A stretch of DNA of 64,000 bases. Source: Rarobacter faecitabidus. GTDB taxonomy: Bacteria > Actinomycetota > Actinomycetes > Actinomycetales > Cellulomonadaceae. The notes beneath the pieces are model-generated. The model did not search any database. It had not been told where the DNA came from and saw nothing but the letters and a program-made list of their open reading frames with translations. The DNA lies in contig NZ_VFOS01000002.1 in the NCBI RefSeq assembly GCF_006716265.1, positions 124,001 through 188,000 on the forward strand. The letters are read 5' to 3'. Below, one piece after another: positions 46,341 through 54,015 of the stretch. Numbering within the stretch: the first letter of the stretch is position 1; each line of letters starts with the position of its first letter. The position numbers and the translations under genes are program-made.

Positions 46341-48502
46341 GCCGACCCTCCTTCAGCGGTCCGCTCGCGCATGAGCCGAGACGGCCACCAGATGCGCGAG
46401 CCGATGTCCAACGCCAGCGCCGGCACAAGTAACGTCCGCACCACGAAAGTGTCGAGAAGCACCCCGAACGCGACGATGAAGGCGAGTTGCGCCAGGAACA
46501 GGATCGGGATGACCGCGAGCGCGGCGAAGGTGGCGGCCAGGACGATCCCGGCCGACGTGATGACGCCGCCGGTGACCGCGAGGCCGCGCAGTACGCCGTC
46601 TCGCGTGCCGTGCCTGATCGATTCCTCGCGAACGCGGGTCATGAGGAAGATGTTGTAGTCGATGCCGAGCGCGACCAGGAACACGAATCCGAAGAGCGGC
46701 ACTGCGGGATCCGCGCCCGGCATGCCGAAGACATGGTTGAACATCAGAGCGGACACGCCCATCGCCGTCCCGAACGACAGCGCGGTCGTGATGATCAGCA
46801 GCACCGGCGCCAGGACCGCCCGCAGCAGGAGCATCAGGATCAGCAGGATCACGACCAGCACGATGGGGATGATGAGGGTCCGATCGCGGATCGCGGCATC
46901 GTTCGTGTCGAGGGCCGCCGCGGTCACTCCGCCCACGAGTGTCCCCGGCGCGACGCGATGGAACTCGCTGCGCAGATCGCGTACCGCCTGTTCGGCCGCG
47001 GCGGAATCGGCCGCATGGCGAAGCGTCGCCTGCAACAGCATGCGCCCATCGACGACGGTCGCTGCTGCACCGTCGCCTTGTTGGTCGTCTGCGCCGTCGG
47101 CGTCGAGGGCAACCTGCCCGCTGGGCGAATCTGACGACGCAGCAGTCACGGATGCGACATCCGCCGATTCGGCCAGTACCGCGGCGACGGCGGGAAACTC
47201 GTCCTCAGGAACCAACACGAGCGCAGGGGATCCCGACCCGGGCGCGAAGTGCTCACCCAAGGCGGCCTGCCCATCGCGCGCGCTCGATGCTGTCAGCACG
47301 AGCTCGGACTGCGGGACTCCGCTCGCGCGGAAGCCGGTCGCGGCGACCGCCCCGAGCAGGAGCACCACCGTGACGCCAGCCCACGTCAAGCGCGGGCGGC
47401 GCGCAACCAGTCGTCCGACCTTGACCCACAGGCCGCGGCGCAGGTGCTCGTCGCCCTCTCCAATCGCGGTCGGGGCGAACCGGGGTACGCGCGGCCAGAA
47501 CGCGAACCGGCCGAGCAGCAACGTCAGCGAGGGCAGCAGGGTGAGCGCGGAGATCATTGCCGCGACGATGCCGATGGCGGCGACCGGCCCGAGCGTGCTG
47601 TTCGACTTCAGGTCGGACAGCAGCAGGCACAGGAGTCCCGCGATCACCGTCCCGCCGGATGCGGCGATCGGCTCCACCACGCCGCGCCAGGCGCGCCTGG
47701 TTGCCGCCAGGGGCGCGCGCACCTCGCGCAGCTCCTCGCGGTAGCGCGCCACATAGAGCAGCGAGTAGTCGGTCGCGGCTCCGATCACGAGGATGAACAG
47801 GATGCCCTGCGTCTGACCGCTCAGCAGGATCACGTCCGCCTTGGCGAGGTAGAAGACGGTCGCGAGCGCGGCGCACAGCGCGAAGACCGAGGTGATCAGG
47901 ACTACGAAGGGGAGCAGCAGCGACCGGTAGACCAGAAGCAGGATCGCCAGCACCGCCACGAGCGCCACGAGCAGGAGCAGGCCGTCGATCCCCGCGAATG
48001 CCCCACCGAGGTCGGCGGCGAAGCCCGCCGGTCCGGTCACGTACGCGTCGAGCCCCGCGGGCAGATCCTGCTCCAGTGCGGCACGAATCGCCTCGACCAC
48101 GGTCGCGACTTCCGTATCGGAGTCGACGGACAGGAAGGCCTGCACTGCCCGCCCGTCCTCGGACGGGATCGCCGGGGAGTCCGCCAGCACGCCGGGCACC
48201 TCGGCGGCTGCCGCGAGCGCGCTGTCGGCCGCGGCCAGTCCCGCGCCGGCGAGGGGCTCGCTGGCCGCGATCACCACGACGGCGGGCACGCCGCCATCCC
48301 CGGCGAAGTCGGTCAGATGCCGGCTGACCTGGGTGGATTCCGCTGAGGAGGGCAGGTAGGCGGTGGAATCGTTGGACGAGACCTCCGACACTTTGCCGAA
48401 AAGCGGTCCGCCGATGCCGGCCGCGGTCAACCACGCCACGACGATCAGGGCCGGAATCATGGTTCGCAGCCATCGCTTGCCTCGTGTTGCACCGGGAGTC
48501 AT
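46337..48502 (-). CDS. MMPL family RND transporter
   Basis: A 721-residue membrane protein with the two-fold RND layout. One membrane helix at the N-terminus is followed by an extracellular domain (about 35-165) and helices 2-6 (about 170-320). The second half has an extracellular domain (about 390-530) and helices 8-12. Typical MMPL phrases are DYSLLYVARYREELRE near 255 and GIDYNIFLMTRVREES near 610, both carrying the aspartates of the proton relay. In actinobacteria such pumps export lipids or drugs; the substrate is unknown. It is followed without a gap by the dimer glycosylase gene. Confidence 0.92.
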   Translation of the reverse strand: MTPGATRGKRWLRTMIPALIVVAWLTAAGIGGPLFGKVSEVSSNDSTAYLPSSAESTQVSRHLTDFAGDGGVPAVVVIAASEPLAGAGLAAADSALAAAAEVPGVLADSPAIPSEDGRAVQAFLSVDSDTEVATVVEAIRAALEQDLPAGLDAYVTGPAGFAADLGGAFAGIDGLLLLVALVAVLAILLLVYRSLLLPFVVLITSVFALCAALATVFYLAKADVILLSGQTQGILFILVIGAATDYSLLYVARYREELREVRAPLAATRRAWRGVVEPIAASGGTVIAGLLCLLLSDLKSNSTLGPVAAIGIVAAMISALTLLPSLTLLLGRFAFWPRVPRFAPTAIGEGDEHLRRGLWVKVGRLVARRPRLTWAGVTVVLLLGAVAATGFRASGVPQSELVLTASSARDGQAALGEHFAPGSGSPALVLVPEDEFPAVAAVLAESADVASVTAASSDSPSGQVALDADGADDQQGDGAAATVVDGRMLLQATLRHAADSAAAEQAVRDLRSEFHRVAPGTLVGGVTAAALDTNDAAIRDRTLIIPIVLVVILLILMLLLRAVLAPVLLIITTALSFGTAMGVSALMFNHVFGMPGADPAVPLFGFVFLVALGIDYNIFLMTRVREESIRHGTRDGVLRGLAVTGGVITSAGIVLAATFAALAVIPILFLAQLAFIVAFGVLLDTFVVRTLLVPALALDIGSRIWWPSRLMRERTAEGGSA

Positions 48503-48602
48503 TCGCCGCCTCGTTCAGTAGCCTGCAGGCAATAGTATCGGCGGCCCCGACATTCGGCCCAGCGGCGCGATCGCCCTTATGGCCGCATGGGAGAATACAG
48601 TC

Positions 48603-50075
48603 ATGCCCGATTCTTCAGCCGCATCGACTCCTGAACGCGTCTCGCTTGCGAGCGCCGAACCTGCCATCGCACTCGGCCCCCTGGACGGCCGTTACCGTTC
48701 GACCATCGCACCCCTCGTCGACTACCTTTCCGAGGCCGCTCTCAACCGTGAGCGGATCCACGTCGAGGTCGAGTGGCTCATCGCGCTGACCGGGGCCATC
48801 ACCGGCGGCGAGCCCGTCGTACCCGGTGCTCCCACCCTCACCGAGGACGAGATCGCCTACCTGCGCGCGATCCCCGCCACCTTCGGCGCCAGTGAGATAG
48901 CGGAACTGGCTGAGATCGAGCGAGAGACCGTGCACGACGTCAAGGCCGTCGAGTACTTCATCAAGCGGCGACTGGCCGCCGCCCCCGAGCACCTCGGCGA
49001 GGGCACGTCGCTGCCCGGGGCCGCCGAACTCGTGCACTTCGCCTGCACCTCCGAGGACATCAACAACCTGTCATACGCGCTCATGGTGCGCGGCGCCGTC
49101 ACCGGCGCGTGGCTGCCCGCCGCGAACGCGCTGGCTGATCAGCTCGCCGCGATGGCTCACGAGCACGCCGCCGTCCCCCTGCTGGCGCTCACGCACGGCC
49201 AGCCGGCGACGCCCACCACGCTCGGCAAGGAACTCGGCGTGCTCGCGCACCGCCTACGCCGCCAACTACGGCGCATCGACGCTGCCGAGTACCTGGGCAA
49301 GCTCAACGGCGCGACCGGCACGTTCGGCGCGCACACGGCCGCGGTCCCCGGGGCGAACTGGCCTGCCGTGTCGCGCGCCTTCGTGGAGCACCTGGGCCTG
49401 ACGTGGAACCCGCTCACCACGCAGATCGAGTCCCACGATTGGCAGGCGGAACTGTACTCCGACATCGCCCGGTTCAACCGCGTGCTGCACAACCTCGCCA
49501 CGGACGTGTGGACGTACATCTCACTCGGGGTGTTCAAGCAGATCCCGGTTCCGGGCGCGACGGGATCGTCCACGATGCCGCACAAGGTGAACCCGATCCG
49601 CTTCGAGAACGCCGAGGCCAACCTCGAGATCTCCTCGGCGCTGCTCGACACGCTCGCCTCGACCCTCGTGACCTCGCGCCTGCAGCGCGACCTGACCGAC
49701 TCGACAACGCAGCGCAACATCGGCCCCGCGTTCGGGCACTCCCTGCTGGCGATCGACAACGTCGCCAAAGGCCTGAGCCGGCTCGCCGTGGACACGGACG
49801 TGACCGCCGGCATCCTCGACCGCAACTGGGAGGTGCTCGGTGAGGCCATCCAGTCCGCCATGCGCGCCGCCGGCATCGCTGGCACCCCGGGAATGGAGAA
49901 CCCTTACGAACGGTTGAAGGAATTGACGCGCGGCCACCGCATCGGTGCCGAGGACCTGCGAGCATTCGTCGCCACGCTCGGCCTGCCGGCCGATGTCGAG
50001 GCCAGGATCGCCGCACTGACTCCCGGCACGTACGTGGGACTCGCCGAGTCGCTCGTCAAGACTTACCTCGACTGA
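48603..50075 (+). CDS. purB: Adenylosuccinate lyase
   Basis: A 490-residue enzyme of purine synthesis that releases fumarate from SAICAR and from adenylosuccinate. The ATG at 48603 follows GGGAG by about nine bases. Fumarase/aspartase superfamily signatures are present: ALGPLDGRYRS at the start, HFACTSEDINN, LTHGQPATPTTLGKE and the signature loop GSSTMPHKVNPIRFENAEANL (read in two parts, GSSTMPHKVNP and IRFENAEANL). The ASL_C region closes the protein. The length and the 'DINN' form match the longer PurB type. A hairpin lies between it and copZ. Confidence 0.97.
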   Translation: MPDSSAASTPERVSLASAEPAIALGPLDGRYRSTIAPLVDYLSEAALNRERIHVEVEWLIALTGAITGGEPVVPGAPTLTEDEIAYLRAIPATFGASEIAELAEIERETVHDVKAVEYFIKRRLAAAPEHLGEGTSLPGAAELVHFACTSEDINNLSYALMVRGAVTGAWLPAANALADQLAAMAHEHAAVPLLALTHGQPATPTTLGKELGVLAHRLRRQLRRIDAAEYLGKLNGATGTFGAHTAAVPGANWPAVSRAFVEHLGLTWNPLTTQIESHDWQAELYSDIARFNRVLHNLATDVWTYISLGVFKQIPVPGATGSSTMPHKVNPIRFENAEANLEISSALLDTLASTLVTSRLQRDLTDSTTQRNIGPAFGHSLLAIDNVAKGLSRLAVDTDVTAGILDRNWEVLGEAIQSAMRAAGIAGTPGMENPYERLKELTRGHRIGAEDLRAFVATLGLPADVEARIAALTPGTYVGLAESLVKTYLD

Positions 50076-50078
50076 TGC

Positions 50079-50099
50079 ATCGGCCGCACGGCGGCCGAT
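50079..50099 (+). terminator. Hairpin between purB and copZ
   Basis: ATCGGCCGC pairs with GCGGCCGAT around ACG. It starts three bases after the purB stop; no T-run follows, so read-through into copZ is possible. Confidence 0.5.
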
Positions 50100-50118
50100 C
50101 GAACCCCTAGGAGTGAAC

Positions 50119-50430
50119 ATGACCACCACCACGCTCAAGGTCAACGGAATGACCTGCGGCCACTGCGTGAACGCGGTGACGACCGAACTCAGCGCTCTCG
50201 ATGGCGTGTCCGAGGTCAAGGTCGACCTGTCCGCAGGCCAGACGTCGACGGTGACCGTGACGTCCGGAGCCGCGCTCAGCGATGACGAGATCGCCGCCGC
50301 CATCGACGAGGCCGGCTACAGCCTGGCCGAGCCCGTCAAGGCGAGCGGCCCGAACTTCATATCGCTCACCTCCGCCGACGCCGAGCCCGCCGGTGGCTGC
50401 GGTTGCGGCGGATGCGGCTGCGGGGCGTAA
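50119..50430 (+). CDS. copZ: Copper chaperone CopZ-like protein (HMA domain, Cys-rich tail)
   Basis: A 103-residue protein. The ATG at 50119 follows AGGAG; a GTG two codons earlier overlaps that site and is less likely. Residues 3-68 form an HMA domain with the metal motif GMTCGHC and the usual beta-alpha-beta-beta-alpha-beta order. A linker leads to a Cys/Gly tail (GGCGCGGCGCG) with four more cysteines, absent from typical 68-residue CopZ. It probably carries Cu(I) to CopA, which lies 8 kb away. No CsoR box is seen before it, and it may be read from purB. Confidence 0.88.
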   Translation: MTTTTLKVNGMTCGHCVNAVTTELSALDGVSEVKVDLSAGQTSTVTVTSGAALSDDEIAAAIDEAGYSLAEPVKASGPNFISLTSADAEPAGGCGCGGCGCGA

Positions 50431-50451
50431 CTCCCTTCGCGCGTAAGAACA

Positions 50452-50505
50452 CCGGTTAGGGTGGCTCAGCACCCGATATATGGCGCGCTGAGCAACCCTA
50501 ACCGG
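50452..50505. terminator. Long hairpin after copZ
   Basis: CCGGTTAGGGTGGCTCAGC pairs with GCTGAGCAACCCTAACCGG over 19 positions with one mismatch; the loop is 16 bases. There is no T-run. The right arm touches the 33-bp repeat block. Confidence 0.7.
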
Positions 50506-50606
50506 CGCTTCCCGGACGTAGATGGGCCCCACGCCCGGCGCTTCCCGGACGTAGATGGGCCCCGCGCCCGGCGCTTCCCGGACGTAGATGGGCCCCGCGC
50601 CCGGCG
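50504..50606. repeat. Three tandem copies of a 33-bp intergenic repeat
   Basis: Units begin at 50504, 50537 and 50570 with a four-base start of a further copy at 50603. The core is CTTCCCGGACGTAGATGGG. The first unit differs from the others by one base. There are no unique spacers. Confidence 0.9.
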
Positions 50607-50631
50607 GGACACCATCCGCCTGTCGAGTCTT

Positions 50632-50648
50632 TTTTGAATCATTCAAAA
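50632..50648. promoter_or_regulatory. Fur/PerR-type operator of the regulator-catalase pair
   Basis: TTTTGAATCATTCAAAA is a perfect palindrome with 8-bp arms around a C, in AT-rich DNA 21 bases before the start of the Fur-family gene. It has the spacing of a Fur/PerR box. Confidence 0.75.
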
Positions 50649-50669
50649 TAACCGGGTAAGGTGAGTGCC

Positions 50670-51092
50670 ATGGATACCGATCTCGAGACCGCGGTGCGCA
50701 ACGCCGGGCTGCGGGTCACGGCCGGTCGCATCGCAGTGCTGGACGCCTTGGCGAGCCTGCCCCACGCGAACGCCGACCTGGTCTTTCGAGAGGTCTCCCG
50801 GACGTTGCCGACCACGTCGATTCAGTCGGTGCACAACGTTCTCGCTGATCTGACCGGAGCGGGCCTGGTCCGCCGCATCGAACCGGCCGGATCTGCAGCC
50901 CTCTATGAGCGGCGCGTCGGCGACAACCATCACCACCTGGTCTGCACCCGCTGTGGTGCTGTGACCGACGTGGATTGCGTCGTCGGCGAATCGCCGTGCC
51001 TCACCCCCTCGAATACAAGCGGATACATCGTGAACGTCGCCGAGGTCACGTTCTGGGGCCTATGCCCCGCGTGCCAGGCGGCTCCGGCCTGA
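50670..51092 (+). CDS. Fur-family transcriptional regulator (CatR/PerR-like)
   Basis: A 140-residue regulator; the ATG at 50670 follows AAGGTGAG, while the GTG inside that site is less likely. The winged helix covers about 10-80, with [15 protein letters not shown] and [15 protein letters not shown]-like helices (here [14 protein letters not shown]). The dimerisation domain holds the metal motifs [17 protein letters not shown] and a C-terminal CPAC, which give the CxxC...CxxC structural zinc site. The catalase gene directly downstream suggests a peroxide-sensing repressor like CatR of Streptomyces. The palindrome upstream points to autoregulation. Confidence 0.9.
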   Translation: MDTDLETAVRNAGLRVTAGRIAVLDALASLPHANADLVFREVSRTLPTTSIQSVHNVLADLTGAGLVRRIEPAGSAALYERRVGDNHHHLVCTRCGAVTDVDCVVGESPCLTPSNTSGYIVNVAEVTFWGLCPACQAAPA

Positions 51093-51162
51093 CATCGCCT
51101 CCCCCACCCGTCTGCGTTGCGGATGGGTTGCGTCGTCATGCCCGAATCTGGAAGGAAGCAGC

Positions 51163-52611
51163 ATGTCCACACCCCCCACCACGTCCCAGTTCGGAGCGCC
51201 CGTCGCGAGCGACGACCACTCGCTGACCGCCGGCCCGGACGGCGCCACCGCGCTGCATGACCGGTACCTGGTCGAGAAACTCGCGCAGTTCAATCGCGAA
51301 CGGACCCCCGAGCGCGTCGTGCACGCCAAGGGCGGCGGAGCGTTCGGCGAGTTCCGGGTCACCGGCGACGTATCCGCATACACGCGCGCGGCTGTATTCC
51401 AGCCCGGGGCCGTCACGGAGTCGCTCCTGCGGTTCTCGTCCGTCGCCGGCGAGCAGGGCTCACCCGACACCTGGCGCGACGTGCGCGGCTTCGCGCTCAA
51501 GTTCTACACGACCGAGGGCAACCTCGACATCGTCGGCAACAATACACCTGTCTTTTTCATCCGCGACGCCATGAAGTTCCCCGACTTCATCCACTCGCAG
51601 AAGCGCCTGCCAGGCTCAGGACTGCGAGACGCCGACATGCAGTGGGACTTCTGGACGCTGTCGCCGGAATCCGCCCACCAGGTCACCTACCTCATGGGCG
51701 ACCGCGGACTGCCCACGTCGTGGCGCCACATGCAGGGCTACGGCTCGCACACGTACCAGTGGATCAACGCCGACGGCGAGCGCTTCTGGGTCAAGTACCA
51801 CTTCGCCTCGCGCCAGGGCGTCGAGCCGCTGGCCGCGGACGAGGCAGAGCGCATCGCGGGGGCGGATGCCGATCACTACCGCCGCGACCTGTACGACGCG
51901 ATCGCGCAGGGCGACTTCCCATCCTGGGACCTGAGCGTTCAGGTCATGCCCTACGCCGACGCCAAGACCTACCGCTTCAACCCGTTCGACCTGACCAAGG
52001 TGTGGCCGCACGGGGACTACCCGCGGATCCCGGTCGGCACCCTCACGCTGAACCGCAACCCCGAGAACTTCTTCGCACAGATCGAGCAGGCCGCCTTCTC
52101 GCCCGCGAACACGGTCCCGGGCGTGGACATCAGCCCCGACAAGATGCTCATGGCCCGTGTCTTCAGTTACCCCGACGCGCAGCGCTACCGAATCGGCACC
52201 AACCACGCCGAGGTGCCGGTCAACGCGCCGCACGCCGCACCCGTGCACAACTACTCCCAGGACGGCGCCGGGCGCCACGGCTTCAAGCCGGCGACCGCAC
52301 CGGTCTACGCACCGAACTCGTTCGGCGGTCCGGTCGCGGACCCCGTCGCAGCGGGCGACGGGGGCTGGGAGAGCGACGGCGAACTCGTGCGCACCGCCGC
52401 GACCCTGCACGCCGAGGATGACGACTTCGGCCAGGCCGGAACGCTCTACCGTGACGTCTTCTCGGACGGGGAGAAGACCCGGTTCGTGCAAACCCTGACC
52501 GGCCAGGCTCAATCGATCACCGTCCCGGCGATCCGTGAGCGGTTCTTCCAGTACTGGACCAACGTGGACGCCGCACTCGGCGCGACGCTCAGACAGTCGG
52601 CCGGCGCGTAG
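51163..52611 (+). CDS. katA: Catalase (monofunctional heme catalase)
   Basis: A 482-residue cytoplasmic enzyme that breaks down hydrogen peroxide. GGAAGGAAG lies before the ATG. The distal heme motif [20 protein letters not shown] contains the catalytic His, [18 protein letters not shown] contains the essential Asn, and [17 protein letters not shown] supplies the proximal Tyr heme ligand. The length fits small-subunit clade 3 catalases. The Fur-family gene lies 70 bases upstream and the two are probably one transcript. A 19-bp hairpin ends it. Confidence 0.97.
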   Translation: MSTPPTTSQFGAPVASDDHSLTAGPDGATALHDRYLVEKLAQFNRERTPERVVHAKGGGAFGEFRVTGDVSAYTRAAVFQPGAVTESLLRFSSVAGEQGSPDTWRDVRGFALKFYTTEGNLDIVGNNTPVFFIRDAMKFPDFIHSQKRLPGSGLRDADMQWDFWTLSPESAHQVTYLMGDRGLPTSWRHMQGYGSHTYQWINADGERFWVKYHFASRQGVEPLAADEAERIAGADADHYRRDLYDAIAQGDFPSWDLSVQVMPYADAKTYRFNPFDLTKVWPHGDYPRIPVGTLTLNRNPENFFAQIEQAAFSPANTVPGVDISPDKMLMARVFSYPDAQRYRIGTNHAEVPVNAPHAAPVHNYSQDGAGRHGFKPATAPVYAPNSFGGPVADPVAAGDGGWESDGELVRTAATLHAEDDDFGQAGTLYRDVFSDGEKTRFVQTLTGQAQSITVPAIRERFFQYWTNVDAALGATLRQSAGA

Positions 52612-52665
52612 GTAGGAAGCCGGCGCGTAGGCAATCGGCGCAGCCCGCTCAGGCGGGGGGCAAGC

Positions 52666-52710
52666 GACGAGGGGCCGGACCCGGGCAGATGCCGGGTCCG
52701 GCCCCTCGTC
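52666..52710. terminator. Bidirectional hairpin between katA and the SseB-like gene
   Basis: A perfect 19-bp stem (52666-52684 with 52692-52710, core GGGGCCGGACCCGG) around GCAGATG. It sits between convergent genes and can serve both. Confidence 0.85.
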
Positions 52711-52737
52711 AGGTCACGCGGGACAACAGGCGCTGGC

Positions 52738-53106
52738 CTACAGGCCCTCTTCGGTGAGGATCTGGCGCAACGTCTGCGAGCCGACGGAGAATCCCAGTTC
52801 CGCATTGGGGTTGATCACGAGCCCCCAGTCGGACGGCAGGTTACGTAGGACGGTTCCCAGCACGGGGTTGATGTAGTTCTTCTCCGGGAGAACCGCGCGC
52901 GCCTGCTCCTCGGACGTGAAAACCCGCACATACGGCTTGGACTCCACTCGAACCGTCCGGATCTGCGGTCCCTCCCCGTTGTCACCCTGCGATACGGGCA
53001 CCCAGGCGGTGGATCGCACGAGCGCGCGAAGGAAGGTTCCGATGTCCAGCCGGTCTTCGTTGGCGTCCCTGAGCATCTCCTCGAGGTCGTTCGACGGGAA
53101 AGTCAT
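52738..53106 (-). CDS. SseB-like family protein
   Basis: A 122-residue soluble protein matching the SseB N-terminal domain: LEEMLRDANEDRLDIGTFLRAL, then TVRVESKPYVRVFTSEEQAR and a C-terminal DWGLVINPNAELGFSV. SseB-family proteins in enterobacteria take part in serine-sensitivity and sulfur-transfer phenotypes; in actinobacteria the role is unknown. AAGGAG lies 11 bases before the ATG. It is divergent from the CPBP protease gene. Confidence 0.85.
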   Translation of the reverse strand: MTFPSNDLEEMLRDANEDRLDIGTFLRALVRSTAWVPVSQGDNGEGPQIRTVRVESKPYVRVFTSEEQARAVLPEKNYINPVLGTVLRNLPSDWGLVINPNAELGFSVGSQTLRQILTEEGL

Positions 53107-53216
53107 AGCTGCATTGCTCCTTCAGTTCTTCCCTTGAGCCAGGGCTACCCAAAGAATAGCCGCCGCGGCGCTACGGTGAAAGATCGAGTTCGATCCAAAC
53201 ACGAGCGGAGGGACGC

Positions 53217-53981
53217 ATGTCCGCAAGCGAACGGTGGACCAGGCGTGAGATCGTCATCGTCCTCGCACTGAGCCTCGGCCAGTCGGCCGTTTACTCGATT
53301 GTGAGCCTCGTCGCCCGGCTTACGGCACCGACGGCGTTGGGTGACCAATCGACGACGATTAACTCGTCCATGTCCGATCGCCCATGGCTCGATCTCACCT
53401 ACCAGCTGCTCGCAATCGGCTTCGCGCTCGTGCCGATGTTGCTCGCTCTCTATCTGCTGGGCGTGGCCGGGCGGGCACCGCGGGCGATCGGCTTCGACCT
53501 GACCCGGCCGTGGCGCGACGCCTGGCATGGGGTAGGGCTCGCCGCGCTGATCGGGGTGCCGGGCATTGGCCTGTATGTTCTTGGACGAGCCCTGGGAATC
53601 ACCGTGGAGATTCAGGCGGCCACGCTGAACGCACTGTGGTGGACGATGCCCATCCTAATCCTGCGAGCGGTGATGAATGCGCTGCTCGAGGAGGTCATCG
53701 TTGTCGGGTACCTCACAACGCGGCTGCGCGATCTGCGCTGGTCCACGCCCGCGATCCTGCTCGCCTCGTCCCTGCTGCGCGGCACCTACCACCTGTATCA
53801 GGGCATCGGGCCGTTCATCGGAAACGTTGCGATGGGGCTGATCTTCACGGGGTACTTCCTGTGGCGCAAGGGCGGACGGATCATGCCGCTGGTGGTGGCG
53901 CACACCATCTTGGACGTCGTGGCATTCGCGGGATACCAGTTCCTTCCCGACTCGTGGCTCGCCGCTCTCGGGATTTCGTAG
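53217..53981 (+). CDS. CPBP family intramembrane metalloprotease (CAAX protease-like)
   Basis: A 254-residue protein with about seven membrane helices and GGAGGG before its ATG. The ABI/CPBP motifs are present: MNALLEEVIVVGYL with the paired glutamates, then SSLLRGTYHLYQGIGPFIGN with the His of motif 2, and PLVVAHTILDVVAF with the third-motif His. The usual Arg after EExxx is replaced by Gly, a common variant. These proteases cleave prenylated or membrane proteins and some give bacteriocin immunity. The next gene starts 34 bases on. Confidence 0.9.
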   Translation: MSASERWTRREIVIVLALSLGQSAVYSIVSLVARLTAPTALGDQSTTINSSMSDRPWLDLTYQLLAIGFALVPMLLALYLLGVAGRAPRAIGFDLTRPWRDAWHGVGLAALIGVPGIGLYVLGRALGITVEIQAATLNALWWTMPILILRAVMNALLEEVIVVGYLTTRLRDLRWSTPAILLASSLLRGTYHLYQGIGPFIGNVAMGLIFTGYFLWRKGGRIMPLVVAHTILDVVAFAGYQFLPDSWLAALGIS

Positions 53982-54003
53982 GACGAACGAGGCGCCACTC
54001 GCC

Positions 54004-54009
54004 TAGAAT
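54004..54009 (+). promoter_or_regulatory. -10 box TAGAAT of a leaderless promoter
   Basis: TAGAAT, six bases, then the ATG at 54016; no ribosome site. Confidence 0.5.
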
Positions 54010-54015
54010 CCCCCT

